In this document: one piece after another, positions 1 through 8,403 of the stretch | Layout: each line of letters begins with the position of its first letter | How positions within the stretch are numbered: position 1 is the first letter of the stretch | DNA from: Anaerolineae bacterium | GTDB lineage: Bacteria; Chloroflexota; Anaerolineae; JAFGEY01 | Reading direction: 5' to 3' | Assembly: GCA_016931365.1 (NCBI GenBank) | Contig: JAFGEY010000264.1 | Location: forward strand, 1-18,209 | Length of the DNA stretch: 18,209 bases | Position numbers and translations under genes: made by a program | The notes under the pieces: model-generated | The model's input: the letters and a program-made list of their open reading frames with translations, nothing else | Database searches by the model: none | What the model was told of the DNA's origin: nothing

Positions 1-1
1 G

Positions 2-505
2 GCAGCGCTTGCAGGACATCGCCTCCACCTGGCTACTAGCCCGCTCTCCCGCCGAGCAGCCTACTTGTGGGTAAAAGTAAGCGCGGGCGCGTGGGAACGA
101 GAGCGTCATCGGGCAGGCGCATCAGCGAGGCTGCTGGCCGAACAGGGACAGGCAGAGTGCGCAGTCGAGTTGTATGCCCTGGTCTCGCGCTATCCTTATG
201 TGGCCGATTCACGCTTTTATCACGATATGGTTGGCCAGCGCATCGCCACCGCGGCCGCTACTCTGCTGCCGCAAGTGCGTGAGGCCGCCGAGGCGCGCGG
301 TCGAGCACGCGACCTGTGGGCCACGGCGCGGGAACTGCTGGCCGAGTTAGAAGCGGCGCAGTTGGTTGCCGAGTGGCTTCGTAGGGCACAGGCAGACATG
401 GCCGTCACTGCACTGGCCGATGATGAGCGCATCCCGCCGGAAGTCGTGGCGTTCCATGCACAGCAGGCCGTAGAGAAGGTCCTCAAGGCGATGTTGGTAC
501 GCTGA
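2..505 (+). pseudogene. Decayed chimera: TPR/ATPase-type regulator tail joined to a truncated HEPN domain
   Basis: The frame is open from the window edge to a TGA at 503-505; the only start near the beginning is a TTG at 65, without a convincing ribosome site. The middle part (LYALVSRYPYVADSRF, then RGRARDLWATARELLAEL) resembles the C-terminal tail of large AfsR/LuxR-like ATPase-TPR regulators common in Chloroflexota. From AEWLRRAQADM to FHAQQAVEKVLKAMLV it reads as the first half of a HEPN domain, the small helical partner of minimal nucleotidyltransferases. The frame stops right after KAMLVR, so the second half of HEPN, including its RX4-6H region, is missing. No MNT gene is seen next to it. 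I read this as a fusion remnant of two partial genes, not a working protein. Family assignment is from memory of sequence style. Confidence 0.55.
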
Positions 506-576
506 ATTTCTCAAATCGAAGAAGGCCAGGATTGGATCGGATGCAATAGATTAGACTCATTGAACCGTAACAGGTT

Positions 577-2055
577 TCACCCTCCTTGTTTTTTCCCCAA
601 CCCAAACGCTGCGTGGACGGCGCGCACAGCCTGGTCGGCCTGGGCTTCATCGATGACCAGCGAAATGTTGTCCGCCGATGAACCCTGCGCGATGGAGAGG
701 ATGTTGACTCTGCTCTCCGACAGCGCCGTGAACAGCCGCGCGGCGACGCCCACCGTGTCCTTCATCCGCTCGCCGACGACGGTCAGTACGGCGATATCGC
801 CACGGTAGCGGATCTCTTCGACGTTGTGGCGCAGCATATCGTATTCAAAGGCACGGCGCAGCGCTTTTTCGGCGCGCGGCGCAGCATCGCCGGGCACGAC
901 AAAGCAAATGCTCTGCTCCGATGACGATTGTGAGAACATCAACACGTTGATTTGTTCGTTGGCGACCGTCGAAAAGACGCGCGCGGCAATGCCGGGCACG
1001 CCCATCATCCCCCTGCCCTCGACCGTGACCTGGCTGACCTGGCGGATGGCGGTGATCCCCTTGACCACGTGCCCGTTGGGCGGCGGTTGGGCGACGATGT
1101 CCGTGCCGGGGTGATCGGGGTTGAACGAGTTGAGAATGCGCAGCGGAATCCCTCGTTCCACGGCGGGCAAAATCGTCTTGGGATGGATCACCTTGGCCCC
1201 GAAATAGGAAAACTCGGCCGCCTCGCCATACGACAGCGCCTCGATGGTCTGCGCGTCGGGCACAACGCGCGGATCGGCGGTCATCACGCCGTCCACATCC
1301 GACCAGATCCAGATTTCATCGCTGTCCAGGCACGCGCCGACAATAGTCGCACTGTAATCGCTGCCGCCGCGCCCCAGCGTGGTCAGCACGCCTTCCTCCG
1401 TCGCGCCGATAAAGCCGGTGATCACCGGCACGACGCCGCACACTGTACCAGTTTGACGCTCCAGCAGGGGCAGCAGCCGCGCGCGCGTTTTTTCGCGCGT
1501 CAGTTTCATCAGCGGGTTGGCCGCGCCGAAATTGTCGTCGGTCACAATCAACTCGCTCGCTTCGACGGCTTCAGCCGCGATGCCCCGCGCGCGCATCGCA
1601 GCGGCGACAATTTTCACCGACAGGCGCTCGCCCAACCCGCTGACCACATCGAGGCCGCGCGGGGTCAGTTCGCCCAGCACCGAGATCGCCCGGCACAGGC
1701 TGTGGACGTGGGTGAGCAGACTGTCAATCTCGCCCTCCACCTCAAAGCGCGCGCCAGCATCGGGCACAAGCGCGGCAAGGGTGTCGAGGTGCTTTTGGCG
1801 CAGCGATTGGACGGTCTGGTTGACGGCCAGGGCGTCGCCGGCAACGGCTGCCTTAGCCGCCGCGATCAAGGCATTGGTCACGCCGTTCATCGCCGAGACG
1901 ACAACGACGACCTGCCGCTCGTCCACGCCGGACGTAGGGTGCAGATCGTTGACCTGGGTGCGGCGAACGATGTCGGCGGCGCGGGCGATGGCCTCCACGC
2001 TGCCCACCGATGTGCCGCCAAACTTTATGGCAATGAGATAAGGATGGGGGAACAT
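577..2055 (-). CDS. lysC: Aspartate kinase with C-terminal ACT domains
   Basis: Phosphorylates aspartate to aspartyl-phosphate, the first step toward threonine, lysine and methionine; cytoplasmic. The 492-residue protein opens with the amino-acid-kinase motif KFGGTSVGS (residues 11-19) and carries GRGGSDYSAT and FGAKVIHPKT, typical of the catalytic domain. The last third holds two ACT-type segments (VTVEGRGMMGVPGIAARVF; IAVLTVVGERM and VNILSIAQGSS), which in this family bind threonine or lysine for feedback inhibition. An upstream in-frame ATG exists at 2085, but the ATG at 2055 has an AAGGAG site 6 nt upstream and starts directly before the conserved kinase motif, so I chose it. It lies downstream of thrC on the same strand, which suggests the threonine branch. 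The length fits the long aspartokinase class without a fused homoserine dehydrogenase. Identity is sure; the isozyme type (lysC versus thrA-like) is not. Confidence 0.95.
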   Translation of the reverse strand: MFPHPYLIAIKFGGTSVGSVEAIARAADIVRRTQVNDLHPTSGVDERQVVVVVSAMNGVTNALIAAAKAAVAGDALAVNQTVQSLRQKHLDTLAALVPDAGARFEVEGEIDSLLTHVHSLCRAISVLGELTPRGLDVVSGLGERLSVKIVAAAMRARGIAAEAVEASELIVTDDNFGAANPLMKLTREKTRARLLPLLERQTGTVCGVVPVITGFIGATEEGVLTTLGRGGSDYSATIVGACLDSDEIWIWSDVDGVMTADPRVVPDAQTIEALSYGEAAEFSYFGAKVIHPKTILPAVERGIPLRILNSFNPDHPGTDIVAQPPPNGHVVKGITAIRQVSQVTVEGRGMMGVPGIAARVFSTVANEQINVLMFSQSSSEQSICFVVPGDAAPRAEKALRRAFEYDMLRHNVEEIRYRGDIAVLTVVGERMKDTVGVAARLFTALSESRVNILSIAQGSSADNISLVIDEAQADQAVRAVHAAFGLGKKQGG

Positions 2056-2076
2056 GGTCAACTCCTTCAAGTAAGA

Positions 2077-2167
2077 GCGAGGCATCCCACGACGGAATCG
2101 AGTGGTTGAGTATGCCTCTGCCGTTCAAGCGTTCTGGTCAAAGGGCTATGTACAAGGGATGCCTCGC
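2077..2167. repeat. 12-bp perfect inverted repeat in the thrC-aspartate kinase gap
   Basis: The arms GCGAGGCATCCC (2077-2088) and GGGATGCCTCGC (2156-2167) are exact reverse complements separated by 67 bp. One arm sits just behind the thrC stop; the other lies upstream of the preferred aspartate kinase start. A transcript running through could form a long-loop stem. There is no U-tract, so it is not an obvious intrinsic terminator. Function unknown. Confidence 0.6.
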
Positions 2168-2169
2168 CC

Positions 2170-3513
2170 CTACTGGAAATCGGCCAGCGCCTTGTGGATG
2201 GCCTGTTTGACCACCCCGACGTCGGGGGACAGTTCCAGCGGCGGATTGGCATATCGTGAAATCACATCTTGTAACGCAGATTCGTGGTATTTGACTTTGA
2301 AATCGGTAAATTTGAGGCCGTGCGCGGTGGAAATCACCACCACGCGATCTCGCCGCCCGATATCGCCGCGCTCGATGGCCTTGAACAATGCGGCGAGGGC
2401 CACGCCGGTGTGCGGACAGGCATACAGCCCGGTGCGGTCGGCGCGGGCGCAGGCATCGGCCAATTCCTGCTCGCTGCACTGTTCCACGATGCCATCGAGC
2501 TGGCGCAGCACTTTGACCGCCCGCTCATAGCTGACCGGATCGCCGATCTGGATCGCGCTGGCGGCGGTCGTTTGTGCTATCACCGGATGGTACTGCTTGA
2601 AATGAGTCAGGTAGCTCAGATAGAGCGGATTGGCGCGCGCGGACTGGGCGCAGAGGATGCGCGGCAGTTTTTGAATCAGCCCCAGTTCCTTCATCAACAG
2701 CAGGCCCTTGCCCAGCGCGCTGACGTTGCCCAGGTTGCCTACCGGGATCACAATCCAGTCGGGCACCTGCCACTCGAACTGCTCGACGATCTCGATGCCG
2801 ACCGTTTTCTGACCTTCCATACGCAGGCTGTTCATCGAGTTGGCGAGATAGATGCTGTTGTCCGCCGTCACTGCCTTGACGATCTGCATGCAGCCGTCAA
2901 AGTCGGTGTCAAGAGCCAGGACGAGCGCGCCATTAGCGATCGGCTGCACCAGTTGCGCGGTCGACACTCTGCCTTTGGGCAAAAAGACGATGGTCGGGAT
3001 GCCTGCCGCCGCGCCGTAGGCCGCCAACGCCGCCGATGTATCGCCGGTGGAAGCGCAGGCGACGGCGCGGATCGGCTTGCCCTCGGCGCGCATCTGGCGC
3101 ACCTGCGAGATGAGCACAGTCATGCCCAGGTCTTTGAACGAGCCAGTGTGCGTGTTGCCGCACAGTTTGACCCACAGGTCTTCGAGGCCTAATTCATTGC
3201 CCAGGCGCTCGGCCCAAAAGAGGTTGGTGTGCCCCTCGTACATCGAAACGACGTTTTCGTTGTCGAGGTTGGGCAGCACCCATTCTTTTTTGCCCCACAC
3301 ACCGCTGCCGTAGGGCCATTCGTTGGTGCGGATGCGGCGATCGAACAGCGCAATCCAGGCCTGCCCGCTGCGATCCTTGAGCGCCGGCACGTCGTGCTCC
3401 ACATCGAGCAGGCTGCCGCACCTGGGGCAGGTATAGATCACCTCGTTGAGCGGGAATCGTTCGCCGCTGTCGCGGCCGCAGCCGCGAATGCATTCAAACC
3501 ACGCGCGGTACAT
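2170..3513 (-). CDS. thrC: Threonine synthase (PLP-dependent)
   Basis: Converts O-phosphohomoserine to threonine and phosphate using pyridoxal phosphate; last step of threonine synthesis, cytoplasmic. The 447 residues begin with a zinc-ribbon-like pair of motifs (C8/C12 and C29/C32), as in many long ThrC proteins. The PLP-lysine motif reads [12 protein letters not shown] with K127 as the expected Schiff-base lysine; the more usual form is NPTGSFKDRGM, so this copy has one extra residue and Leu for Arg. [20 protein letters not shown] and the phosphate-binding loop [14 protein letters not shown] follow, as expected for fold-type II PLP enzymes. The start is firm: AAGGAGG lies 4 nt before the ATG. 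It is followed on the same strand by aspartate kinase, so first and last steps of the pathway are adjacent. No homoserine dehydrogenase or homoserine kinase gene is in the window. Confidence 0.95.
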   Translation of the reverse strand: MYRAWFECIRGCGRDSGERFPLNEVIYTCPRCGSLLDVEHDVPALKDRSGQAWIALFDRRIRTNEWPYGSGVWGKKEWVLPNLDNENVVSMYEGHTNLFWAERLGNELGLEDLWVKLCGNTHTGSFKDLGMTVLISQVRQMRAEGKPIRAVACASTGDTSAALAAYGAAAGIPTIVFLPKGRVSTAQLVQPIANGALVLALDTDFDGCMQIVKAVTADNSIYLANSMNSLRMEGQKTVGIEIVEQFEWQVPDWIVIPVGNLGNVSALGKGLLLMKELGLIQKLPRILCAQSARANPLYLSYLTHFKQYHPVIAQTTAASAIQIGDPVSYERAVKVLRQLDGIVEQCSEQELADACARADRTGLYACPHTGVALAALFKAIERGDIGRRDRVVVISTAHGLKFTDFKVKYHESALQDVISRYANPPLELSPDVGVVKQAIHKALADFQ

Positions 3514-3544
3514 CTTTCCTCCTTTTGAGTTTTGTGTTTGCGCG

Positions 3545-3606
3545 CACGGATAAGAAACCAGGTTTTTGCGAGCAAGCTTGCTTGCCCAAACCTGGTTTCT
3601 CCCGTG
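3545..3606. terminator. Large nested hairpin between gdhA and thrC
   Basis: AGAAACCAGGTTT (3553-3565) and AAACCTGGTTTCT (3588-3600) are a perfect 13-bp inverted repeat. The loop itself contains the palindrome AGCAAGCTTGCT (3571-3582), and an outer CACGG/CCGTG pair (3545-3549/3602-3606) extends the stem. It lies just past the end of the minus-strand gdh gene. No T-run follows on either strand, so it could be a terminator, an mRNA end-stabiliser or a dispersed palindromic repeat of the genome. Confidence 0.6.
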
Positions 3607-3612
3607 GAAAAT

Positions 3613-4860
3613 CTAGACCCACCCTCTCAGTTGGCATGCTTCAGCCACACGAGCCACAGCGATCAAATACGCGGCAACGCGGGCCGAGATGTTGTAATTT
3701 TTAGCTGCTTTGTAAACATCCTGGAAAATTTGAGTCATTTTTTGATCCAACTGCTGGCCGACCCGGCCGGCGTCCCAGTAAAAACCGTAGGCATTCTGTA
3801 CCTGCTCCAGATAAGATACGGTGACACCGCCGGCATTGCAGATAAAGTCGGGGATGACAAACACACCATTTTTGGCCAGAACCACGTCGGCATCCGGTGT
3901 GGTCGGCCCGTCAGCCAATTCAGCCAGGATTCTGGCCCTGACCTGCGCAGCGTTGTCGCCCCGGATCACGCCTTCCAGCGCGGCCGGGATCAGAATGTCC
4001 ACATCAAGGGCCAGCAGATCGGCGTTGGAGATACTCTGGCTTCCGGACAGGCCCACCACGCTGTTCGAGCTACGTTTGTGGGCGATAACCGCATCGAAAT
4101 CCAGCCCGTTGGGATCATAGATGCCACCCCGCGAGTCGGACACGGCTACCACCCGGCAGCCTAACATCTCGACAGCCAGTTGGTGGGCAAAGGCGCCGGC
4201 ATTGCCGTAACCCTGCACGGCAACAGTCGCCCCCTCCAGAGGCAGGCCAACGATCTGCGCCGCCTCGCGGATACAGATCATGCCGCCGCGCGCGGTGGCA
4301 TCCTCCCGCCCGATCGAGCCACCCAGGGCTACCGGCTTACCGGTGATCGCGCCGGGCGCGTTGTGCCCCACCATCTTGCTGTATTCGTCCATCATCCAGG
4401 CCATGATCTGCGGGTTGGTGTACACATCAGGCGTAGGTACGTCGACCTCCGGCCCCATCGAGTGCCCCAGCGCGCGGATGTAGCCCCGGCTGAGGCGCTC
4501 CAGTTCACCTGGTGAGAGCGACTTGGGATCACAGATCACACCGCCGTGCGCACCGCCAAGCGGCAGATCAGCCACGGCACACTTCCAGGTCATCCAGGCT
4601 GCCAGCGCACGGATGGTATCAAAAGTTTCATCGGGATGAAAGCGGATACCCCCTTTGGTCGGACCACGTGCGTCGTTGTACTGCACGCGAAAGCCCTCAA
4701 AAACCTGGGTTGTGCTGTCGTCCAGACGCACCGGAATGCGCACGTGAAACTCGCGCTGCGGCCAGCGCAACAGCTCGTAGACGGTCTTGTCCAGTCCCAT
4801 CACGCGGGCCGCCTGGGCCAGTTGACGTTGGGCAATGTCAAACGGATTGATCTCTTGCAT
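3613..4860 (-). CDS. gdhA: Glutamate dehydrogenase family protein with catalytic Lys replaced by His
   Basis: By family (ELFV dehydrogenases) it would interconvert glutamate with 2-oxoglutarate and ammonium using NAD(P); cytoplasmic hexamer. The 415-residue length is normal. The substrate lysines are visible: PTKGGIRFHP (K69) and MTWKCAVADLP (K93); so are DVPTPDVYT, the Rossmann motif VAVQGYGNAG and the GGVTVSY serine. The family signature LPxGGxKGG reads LPLGGAHGG here: codon 105 is CAC (4546-4548), so the catalytic lysine (K125 in the Clostridium symbiosum enzyme) is His. Two more usually conserved patches differ: ELADGPTTP where EGANGPTTP is usual, and AALEGVI where AALENQI is usual. The frame is otherwise intact, so this is a conserved-fold divergent paralogue, not an obvious pseudogene. 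It starts 24 bp after the GltB-like gene, with a GAAAGGA site. Function may be altered or regulatory. Confidence 0.85.
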   Translation of the reverse strand: MQEINPFDIAQRQLAQAARVMGLDKTVYELLRWPQREFHVRIPVRLDDSTTQVFEGFRVQYNDARGPTKGGIRFHPDETFDTIRALAAWMTWKCAVADLPLGGAHGGVICDPKSLSPGELERLSRGYIRALGHSMGPEVDVPTPDVYTNPQIMAWMMDEYSKMVGHNAPGAITGKPVALGGSIGREDATARGGMICIREAAQIVGLPLEGATVAVQGYGNAGAFAHQLAVEMLGCRVVAVSDSRGGIYDPNGLDFDAVIAHKRSSNSVVGLSGSQSISNADLLALDVDILIPAALEGVIRGDNAAQVRARILAELADGPTTPDADVVLAKNGVFVIPDFICNAGGVTVSYLEQVQNAYGFYWDAGRVGQQLDQKMTQIFQDVYKAAKNYNISARVAAYLIAVARVAEACQLRGWV

Positions 4861-4884
4861 TTTCGTTTCCTTTCAAGCAGTCAT

Positions 4885-6561
4885 CTAGCGGCGGCTGCCG
4901 CGCAACATACGCAGAATGGCCATCGGCTCGCCAAGCTGGACCGCGCCATCGTCATAGCCCCAAAAGTCACGGTCTTGCAAGATGTCCTCGGCTTCCTGGC
5001 GATAGGCGTCCATCACGTAGGGGATACCGGACACTTGCGCCGCCTCTTCGGTGAGCGCCATCAGGTCACGCCGGGCGATGCTGGTGAGGCTAAAGTTGCG
5101 GCTGCCGGCCATCAACTGCTGCAAGCCAATCTGCATCTTTTGGCAGAACGTATAAATGCCCACCGCGCCGAGCGGAAACTCGCGCACCACCTCGTCGCCG
5201 TACTGTTCGCACAATTCCTCGTAACAAACGAAAATCTCTTCCGGCTTGTCGCCGTACTTGGACACCGTCTTGGGCAGTTTGCCCTCCTGAAGCCACTGGC
5301 CGATGTTCTTGCCAACCATGCCGGGGATCATCAACGCGCGGCCCATGCACACAGCCTTGACGTACGGGCTGCCCATTGCAATCGCCTTGAACACGCCATC
5401 CTCGGTCGAGAACCCGCCGGCCCAGGCCAGGTCGGGCACGCGGATGCCGCGCCGACTGAGTTGCTCGCTGAACTGGTAGGCCAGCGAGTGCAGGTAAAAG
5501 GAAGGCATGCCCCACTCGTTCATCATCGGCCAGGGGCTCATACCCGTGCCGCCGGGCGCACCGTCGATAGTCAGCAGGTCGATCTGGGCCTCGGCGCCGT
5601 AGCGCAGGGCCATGGCCAGTTCCGCCGTCGAGTAGGCGCCGGTTTTGAGGGTGATGCGCTTGAAACCGAGCTTGCGCAGCCGTTCCACTTCGGTCAAAAA
5701 GGCGTCACGGGTGACAAAGCCCAGGCGCGAGTGGCGCTCGAATTCCTTGATCGCCCCTTCGCGGTAGGCTTGCTGCACGTCGGGCCGGATGGGGTCGGGC
5801 AGCACAATGTAGCCGCGGCTCTTGAGTTCGAGCGCCCGATCCAGGCTCTTGACCTTGATCTCGCCGCCGATGCACTTGGCCCCCTGACCCCACTTGAGTT
5901 CGATCGTCTCCAAACCGTGCTTGTTGATCGCGTACTCGGCCACACCCAGGCGAGTGTCTTCGACATTCATCTGCACCAAAATCTCGCCGTACTCACCCTG
6001 GAAACGACGATAGGTGTTGACGCGACGATCCATTTCGGGCGAATTCTTGATCTTGCCGGACTGGTCCAATTCGAGTTGAGGATCGATGCCGCACACATTT
6101 TCGCCGCAGACCAGGGTGATGCCCGAGATCGCCGCGCCAATGGCAAAATGCTCCCAGTTCTTACGCGCGATTTCGGTCGAACCCAGCGCACCGGTAAAGA
6201 CCGGCACTTTCATCTTGACCTTTTGTGTCCAGCCATATTCAGTTTCGGTGTTTACGTTGGGAAACAGGGCGGTATCGGAGCCAATTTCGACCTCTTCTGG
6301 CAGACCTTTGGCCCCCACCGCATAGCCCTGAATGTTCAGGTGTGAATAATCGACGGGATAGTTCTTGTCGGCGCCGGCGGTCACATCGCCAAAGCGCTGC
6401 GGGTAAAGCACTTCGCGCCCGCGAAAAGTAGACATAAAGACCTCACAGCCGCCGGTGCATCCGTCGTGGCAGGACGAGCACAGACCGGACATGGGCACAA
6501 CATTGCGTGACCGGTTAAATGTGCCGGTCGCTTCATTGGCATTGGGTTGTCTCAGGTTCAC
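4885..6561 (-). CDS. Stand-alone GltB-like FMN protein (glutamate synthase central-domain family)
   Basis: The 558-residue protein matches the FMN-binding glutamate synthase domain (COG0069 type) without the glutamine amidotransferase half or the C-terminal beta-helix of full GltB. Seen: ALGSTEIARKNWEHFAIGAA, LKWGQGAKCIGGEI, the TIM-barrel phosphate/FMN stretch IDGAPGGTGMSPWPMMNEWG, and AWAGGFSTEDGVFKAIAMGS. The N-terminus has a Cys cluster with spacing CX2CX3CX3C (C28, C31, C35, C39), which could hold an Fe-S cluster. The usual CPxGIATQ cysteine region of glutamate synthase is not seen. I chose the GTG at 6561, which has AAGGAG 6 nt upstream; a longer in-frame ATG at 6624 has no good site and would put this Shine-Dalgarno inside the gene. 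It is co-directional with the divergent gdh 24 bp downstream, so the two probably form one transcript. Exact substrate and electron donor cannot be told. Confidence 0.85.
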   Translation of the reverse strand: MNLRQPNANEATGTFNRSRNVVPMSGLCSSCHDGCTGGCEVFMSTFRGREVLYPQRFGDVTAGADKNYPVDYSHLNIQGYAVGAKGLPEEVEIGSDTALFPNVNTETEYGWTQKVKMKVPVFTGALGSTEIARKNWEHFAIGAAISGITLVCGENVCGIDPQLELDQSGKIKNSPEMDRRVNTYRRFQGEYGEILVQMNVEDTRLGVAEYAINKHGLETIELKWGQGAKCIGGEIKVKSLDRALELKSRGYIVLPDPIRPDVQQAYREGAIKEFERHSRLGFVTRDAFLTEVERLRKLGFKRITLKTGAYSTAELAMALRYGAEAQIDLLTIDGAPGGTGMSPWPMMNEWGMPSFYLHSLAYQFSEQLSRRGIRVPDLAWAGGFSTEDGVFKAIAMGSPYVKAVCMGRALMIPGMVGKNIGQWLQEGKLPKTVSKYGDKPEEIFVCYEELCEQYGDEVVREFPLGAVGIYTFCQKMQIGLQQLMAGSRNFSLTSIARRDLMALTEEAAQVSGIPYVMDAYRQEAEDILQDRDFWGYDDGAVQLGEPMAILRMLRGSRR

Positions 6562-6796
6562 GTTTCTCTCCTTAAAATTAGTTTTTGTACTGTCCACCGA
6601 CAAGCCTTCCCTAAAGAGGGACAAAAAGCCAAATGTTTATGGACACTAGACGAAAATTGGACTTGACAAACTGGCAAGCAGCCAAGCGGGATCGATACCT
6701 GGGTTTTAGCCCCCTCCTTTCTGCTCCTGCCGACCCCGTTGCCAGCGGGGAGTAAATGTGAGCGCCATCGCCTGTGGATGACGAGATGATCCTTTG
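6562..6796. other. Intergenic region between serA and the GltB-like gene
   Basis: This stretch should hold the end of serA transcription and the promoter of the GltB-like gene, both on the minus strand. I see only a weak 5-bp GC hairpin (CCCCG 6734-6738 with CGGGG 6746-6750) and no convincing -35/-10 pair. No open frame here looks like a gene. Confidence 0.4.
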
Positions 6797-8368
6797 CTAC
6801 AGTTCTAGCAATCGAATCGCGTGGACGCCGGGCAGGGCTTCGATCTCGGCCTGAACGTGCGGCGGGGCGAATTCGTCCAGTGTGAGCACCATCAGCGCCT
6901 CGCCGCGCACCTGGAGCCGGCCCACACCCATAAAGGCGATGTTAATGTCGGCGCGGCCCGTCACCAGCCCCACCTGGCCGATCAGCCCCGGCTGGTCGCG
7001 GTTGTAGACCAGCAACTGGTAGCCGCGCGCGGCAAAGTCGAGCCAGTATTCGTCGATACGCACGATGTACGGCTCGCCGCGCATGATCGTGCCCGAAAGG
7101 ACATGCTGCGCGCCGTTGTCGCTCAGGGTGAGGGTGATCAGGTTGGCAAAGTGACCGGCGTCGCCGATTTTTTCCTCGCTCACGTCTAGGCCGCGCTCGC
7201 GGGCGATCAGCCCGGCATTGACCAGGGTGATCCGCGCTTCGGTCACGCCTTGCAGCAGCCCCTTGATGATCAATGCGCGCAGCAAATCGGTGTTCATTTC
7301 GGCCAACTGCCCGGCATAGGTGATGCGCGCGGTGTTGAGGTGTTTGTCGACCAATTGGCTGGCAGCCGCGCCGAGCTTTTCGGCCAATTCGCAAAAGGGC
7401 AAGAGTTGGGCCTGCGTCTCCGATGGGATGATCGGCGCGTTAACCGGGTGAGCGGCGGGTTTGCCATCGAGCACATCGAGCACTTGCAGGGCGACATCAA
7501 CCGCCACGGCGACCTGGGCTTCCTGGGTGGACGCGCCCAGGTGCGGGGTGAGCACCACTTTGGGATTGCTGAGCAGCGGGCTGCCGCTTGGAGGTTCATC
7601 CACAAAAACGTCGAGCGCGGCGCCGGCCAACTGCCCATTGCGCAGCGCCCGGTCGAGCGCCGCTTCGTCGACGATGCCGCCGCGCGCGCAGTTGATGATC
7701 CGTGCCGTTGGTTTGACCCTGGCCAGTTCCGCTTCGCCGATCATCCCTTTGGTGGCCGGGGTGAGCGGCACGTGGACGGTGACAAAGTCGGCCTCGGCGA
7801 CCAGCCGCTCCATATCGCACAGTTCCACGCCCAATCGCTCGGCGTGGGTGCTGGAAATATAGGGATCAAAGCCGAGCACGCGCATCTCCAGGCCGCGCGC
7901 GCGTCGCGCCACCTCGCGGCCAATGCGCCCCAGCCCGACCACACCGAGCGTCTTGCCGGTCACCTCGATGCCCATAAACTGCTTGCGCGACCACTTGCCC
8001 GCGCGCATCGAGGCGTCGGCGGCGGGAATGTGACGGGTCAAAGCCATCATCATAGCAATGGTATGCTCGGCAGCGGCGATGCTGTTCCCGTCCGGCGCAT
8101 TGACAACCAAAATACCTTGCGCCGTCGCGGCATCCACATCAATGTTGTCGACGCCTACCCCGGCGCGGGCAACCACTTGCAAGTGTTTGCCCGCCTGGAG
8201 AATAGGCGCTGTGACCTGCGTGCCGCTGCGCACGATCAGGGCGTCGTAACTGTCCATGATCTCAACAACTTGATCTTCACTGAGATCCGTTTGCACGTCG
8301 ACGAAATGCCGCCGCTGCAGCAGATCGATCCCATCTTGCGCCAACGGATCGGAAACCAATATGCGCAT
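6797..8368 (-). CDS. serA: D-3-phosphoglycerate dehydrogenase (long form with ASB and ACT domains)
   Basis: Oxidises 3-phosphoglycerate to 3-phosphohydroxypyruvate with NAD, the first step of serine synthesis; cytoplasmic. The 523-residue protein has the 2-hydroxyacid dehydrogenase fold: VVARAGVGVDNIDV, the Rossmann motif VVGLGRIGREVARRA followed by FDPY (Asp fits NAD), the catalytic Arg in NCARGG, DVFVDEPP with the acid, and His in LTPHLGAST. Residues from about 320 on form the allosteric substrate-binding domain, and the end (YQLLVYNRDQPGLIGQVG through PGVHAIRLLEL) is an ACT domain, the usual serine feedback site. The ATG at 8368 follows AGGAGG closely and begins at MRILVSD, so it is preferred over the ATG at 8395. 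The gene is preceded by an unusual leader with two intrinsic terminators, so transcription attenuation is likely in addition to allosteric control. Confidence 0.96.
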   Translation of the reverse strand: MRILVSDPLAQDGIDLLQRRHFVDVQTDLSEDQVVEIMDSYDALIVRSGTQVTAPILQAGKHLQVVARAGVGVDNIDVDAATAQGILVVNAPDGNSIAAAEHTIAMMMALTRHIPAADASMRAGKWSRKQFMGIEVTGKTLGVVGLGRIGREVARRARGLEMRVLGFDPYISSTHAERLGVELCDMERLVAEADFVTVHVPLTPATKGMIGEAELARVKPTARIINCARGGIVDEAALDRALRNGQLAGAALDVFVDEPPSGSPLLSNPKVVLTPHLGASTQEAQVAVAVDVALQVLDVLDGKPAAHPVNAPIIPSETQAQLLPFCELAEKLGAAASQLVDKHLNTARITYAGQLAEMNTDLLRALIIKGLLQGVTEARITLVNAGLIARERGLDVSEEKIGDAGHFANLITLTLSDNGAQHVLSGTIMRGEPYIVRIDEYWLDFAARGYQLLVYNRDQPGLIGQVGLVTGRADINIAFMGVGRLQVRGEALMVLTLDEFAPPHVQAEIEALPGVHAIRLLEL

Positions 8369-8393
8369 TTCTCTCCTCCTGGTATCAAGAGAC

Positions 8394-8399
8394 ATTGTA
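8394..8399 (-). promoter_or_regulatory. Possible proximal -10 box for serA
   Basis: TACAAT on the minus strand (8399-8394) lies between the second terminator and the serA start and would give a leader of only about 18 nt. There is no good -35 at 17 bp. If real, serA is transcribed independently of the upstream terminators and the RNA before them would be a separate small RNA. Confidence 0.3.
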
Positions 8400-8403
8400 T
8401 CGC

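Noticed and set aside
952..2109. 385-codon plus-strand frame opposite aspartate kinase
   Set aside because: Antisense shadow of a certain gene; composition is skewed to H, R, D and G and it has no ribosome site or family motif.
4546..6345. 599-codon open frame on the plus strand
   Set aside because: It lies opposite the GltB-like gene and the start of gdh, both with clear motifs and ribosome sites. The translation is His/Arg/Ala/Gln-rich without recognisable domains, as expected for an antisense shadow in GC-rich DNA.
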